Shown here piece by piece: positions 63,681-64,000 of a stretch of 64,000 nucleotides of DNA; within the stretch, counting starts at the first letter, position 1; each line of letters begins with the position of its first letter. The notes beneath the pieces were generated by a model that searched no databases, was not told where the DNA came from, and was given only the letters and a program-made list of their open reading frames with translations. The DNA is from Prauserella shujinwangii (GTDB lineage: Bacteria; Actinomycetota; Actinomycetes; Mycobacteriales; Pseudonocardiaceae). The stretch covers positions 1 through 64,000 of the forward strand of contig NZ_PVNH01000002.1 of NCBI RefSeq assembly GCF_003001955.1. Reading direction: 5' to 3'. The position numbers and the translations under genes are program-made.

Positions 63681-64000
63681 ATGGGTGACCAGGAGCCAGT
63701 TCCGGAGCGTGCGGCCGAATCCCGGTTCCAGGCCTTCCGCCGGGCCGAAGCGCTGGTCCAGCGGCGCAAGCCGCTCGAGGCGCTGAAAGTGCTGGAACCG
63801 GTGCTGGACGCCGATTCCGACAAACCGAGCGTGCAGCTGCTCGCCGGCCGTGCCTACTTCCACTCCGCGCAGCTCAACCGAGCCGAGGACGCGTTGACCC
63901 GGGTGGTCGAGATGGACCCGTCCGACCACTACGCCCGGTTCGTCCTCGGCCGGACCCTGCAGCGGCTCGGCAGGCTCGCCGAGGCGCTCGCCCAGCTGCG
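63681..64000 (+). CDS. Tetratricopeptide repeat protein, partial
   Basis: The first ~106 residues of a TPR protein that runs off the window. AFRRAEALVQRRKPLEALKVLEPVLDADSDKPSVQLLAGRAYFHSAQLNRAEDALTRVVEMDPSDHYARFVLGRTLQRLGRLAEALAQL contains the A/L/Y/A pattern of stacked 34-residue repeats. GAGAGG precedes the ATG. It is divergent from the VOC gene and probably mediates protein contacts. Confidence 0.85.
   Translation, partial: MGDQEPVPERAAESRFQAFRRAEALVQRRKPLEALKVLEPVLDADSDKPSVQLLAGRAYFHSAQLNRAEDALTRVVEMDPSDHYARFVLGRTLQRLGRLAEALAQL

Overview
The window is very GC-rich DNA with dense, mostly short-gapped genes, GTG/TTG starts and mycothiol metabolism. This points to an actinobacterium. Gene order and protein character fit the Pseudonocardiaceae (Amycolatopsis or a close relative): an mca–DUF4307–greA block, a cystathionine beta-synthase/gamma-synthase pair, an eno–ftsB–DUF501–transglycosylase–ppx block, an AurF-like/fprB pair and several families of palindromic intergenic elements. 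The genus is inference. The replicon looks chromosomal; the only hints of mobile or decaying DNA are the tail of an HNH/DUF222 gene at the left edge and a truncated reductase-like remnant near 51.1-51.4 kb.

Layout. 0-13 kb: three TetR-type regulators, each facing the gene it probably controls (a peroxiredoxin-like protein, a CYP136-like P450, a DrrAB-type exporter) and each with paired dyads in the divergent gap. Between them lie a secreted hydrolase, an acyl-CoA oxidase-like flavoprotein, an unidentified small protein and a YyaL-type protein. 12-28 kb: housekeeping and amino acid metabolism, with mycothiol conjugate amidase, GreA, an Lrp regulator with 4-hydroxyphenylpyruvate dioxygenase, threonine dehydratase, the two cystathionine enzymes, a group of Pro/Gly/Gln-rich membrane proteins, a secreted 5'-nucleotidase and a thiolase. 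28-36 kb: a Bax-inhibitor protein, a surface protein with its sortase, a two-domain reductase, a DivIVA-like coiled-coil protein and an amidase. 36-41.5 kb: two tandem MarR regulators and a complete stressosome-type module (RsbR, RsbS, RsbT, an RsbT-RsbX fusion, a GAF-SpoIIE phosphatase and a divergent RsbV) without a sigma factor gene. 41.5-51.5 kb: a sulfotransferase-like protein, the FprB/AurF pair with a TetR, a cobalamin riboswitch followed by a BtuFCD-type importer, a PRC/DUF2382 protein and a DUF2975/XRE pair with paired operators. 51.4-56 kb: an unusual short tRNA with anticodon UAA, a type II NADH dehydrogenase, a family 5 uracil-DNA glycosylase, a cytoplasmic S10 peptidase and an AbiEi-like protein. 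56-64 kb: a secreted subtilase, ppx, a resuscitation-type transglycosylase, DUF501, ftsB, enolase, a VOC protein and the start of a TPR protein.

Most noteworthy: (1) the 74-nt type I tRNA with a UAA anticodon at 51,459-51,532, which lacks the long variable arm expected of a leucine tRNA; (2) a dispersed palindrome family whose arms provide the stop codon of the neighbouring gene; (3) the stressosome operon; (4) a sortase paired with a surface protein lacking a recognisable sorting motif. All functions are read from sequence features and family knowledge; nothing was searched or computed beyond reading the sequence.
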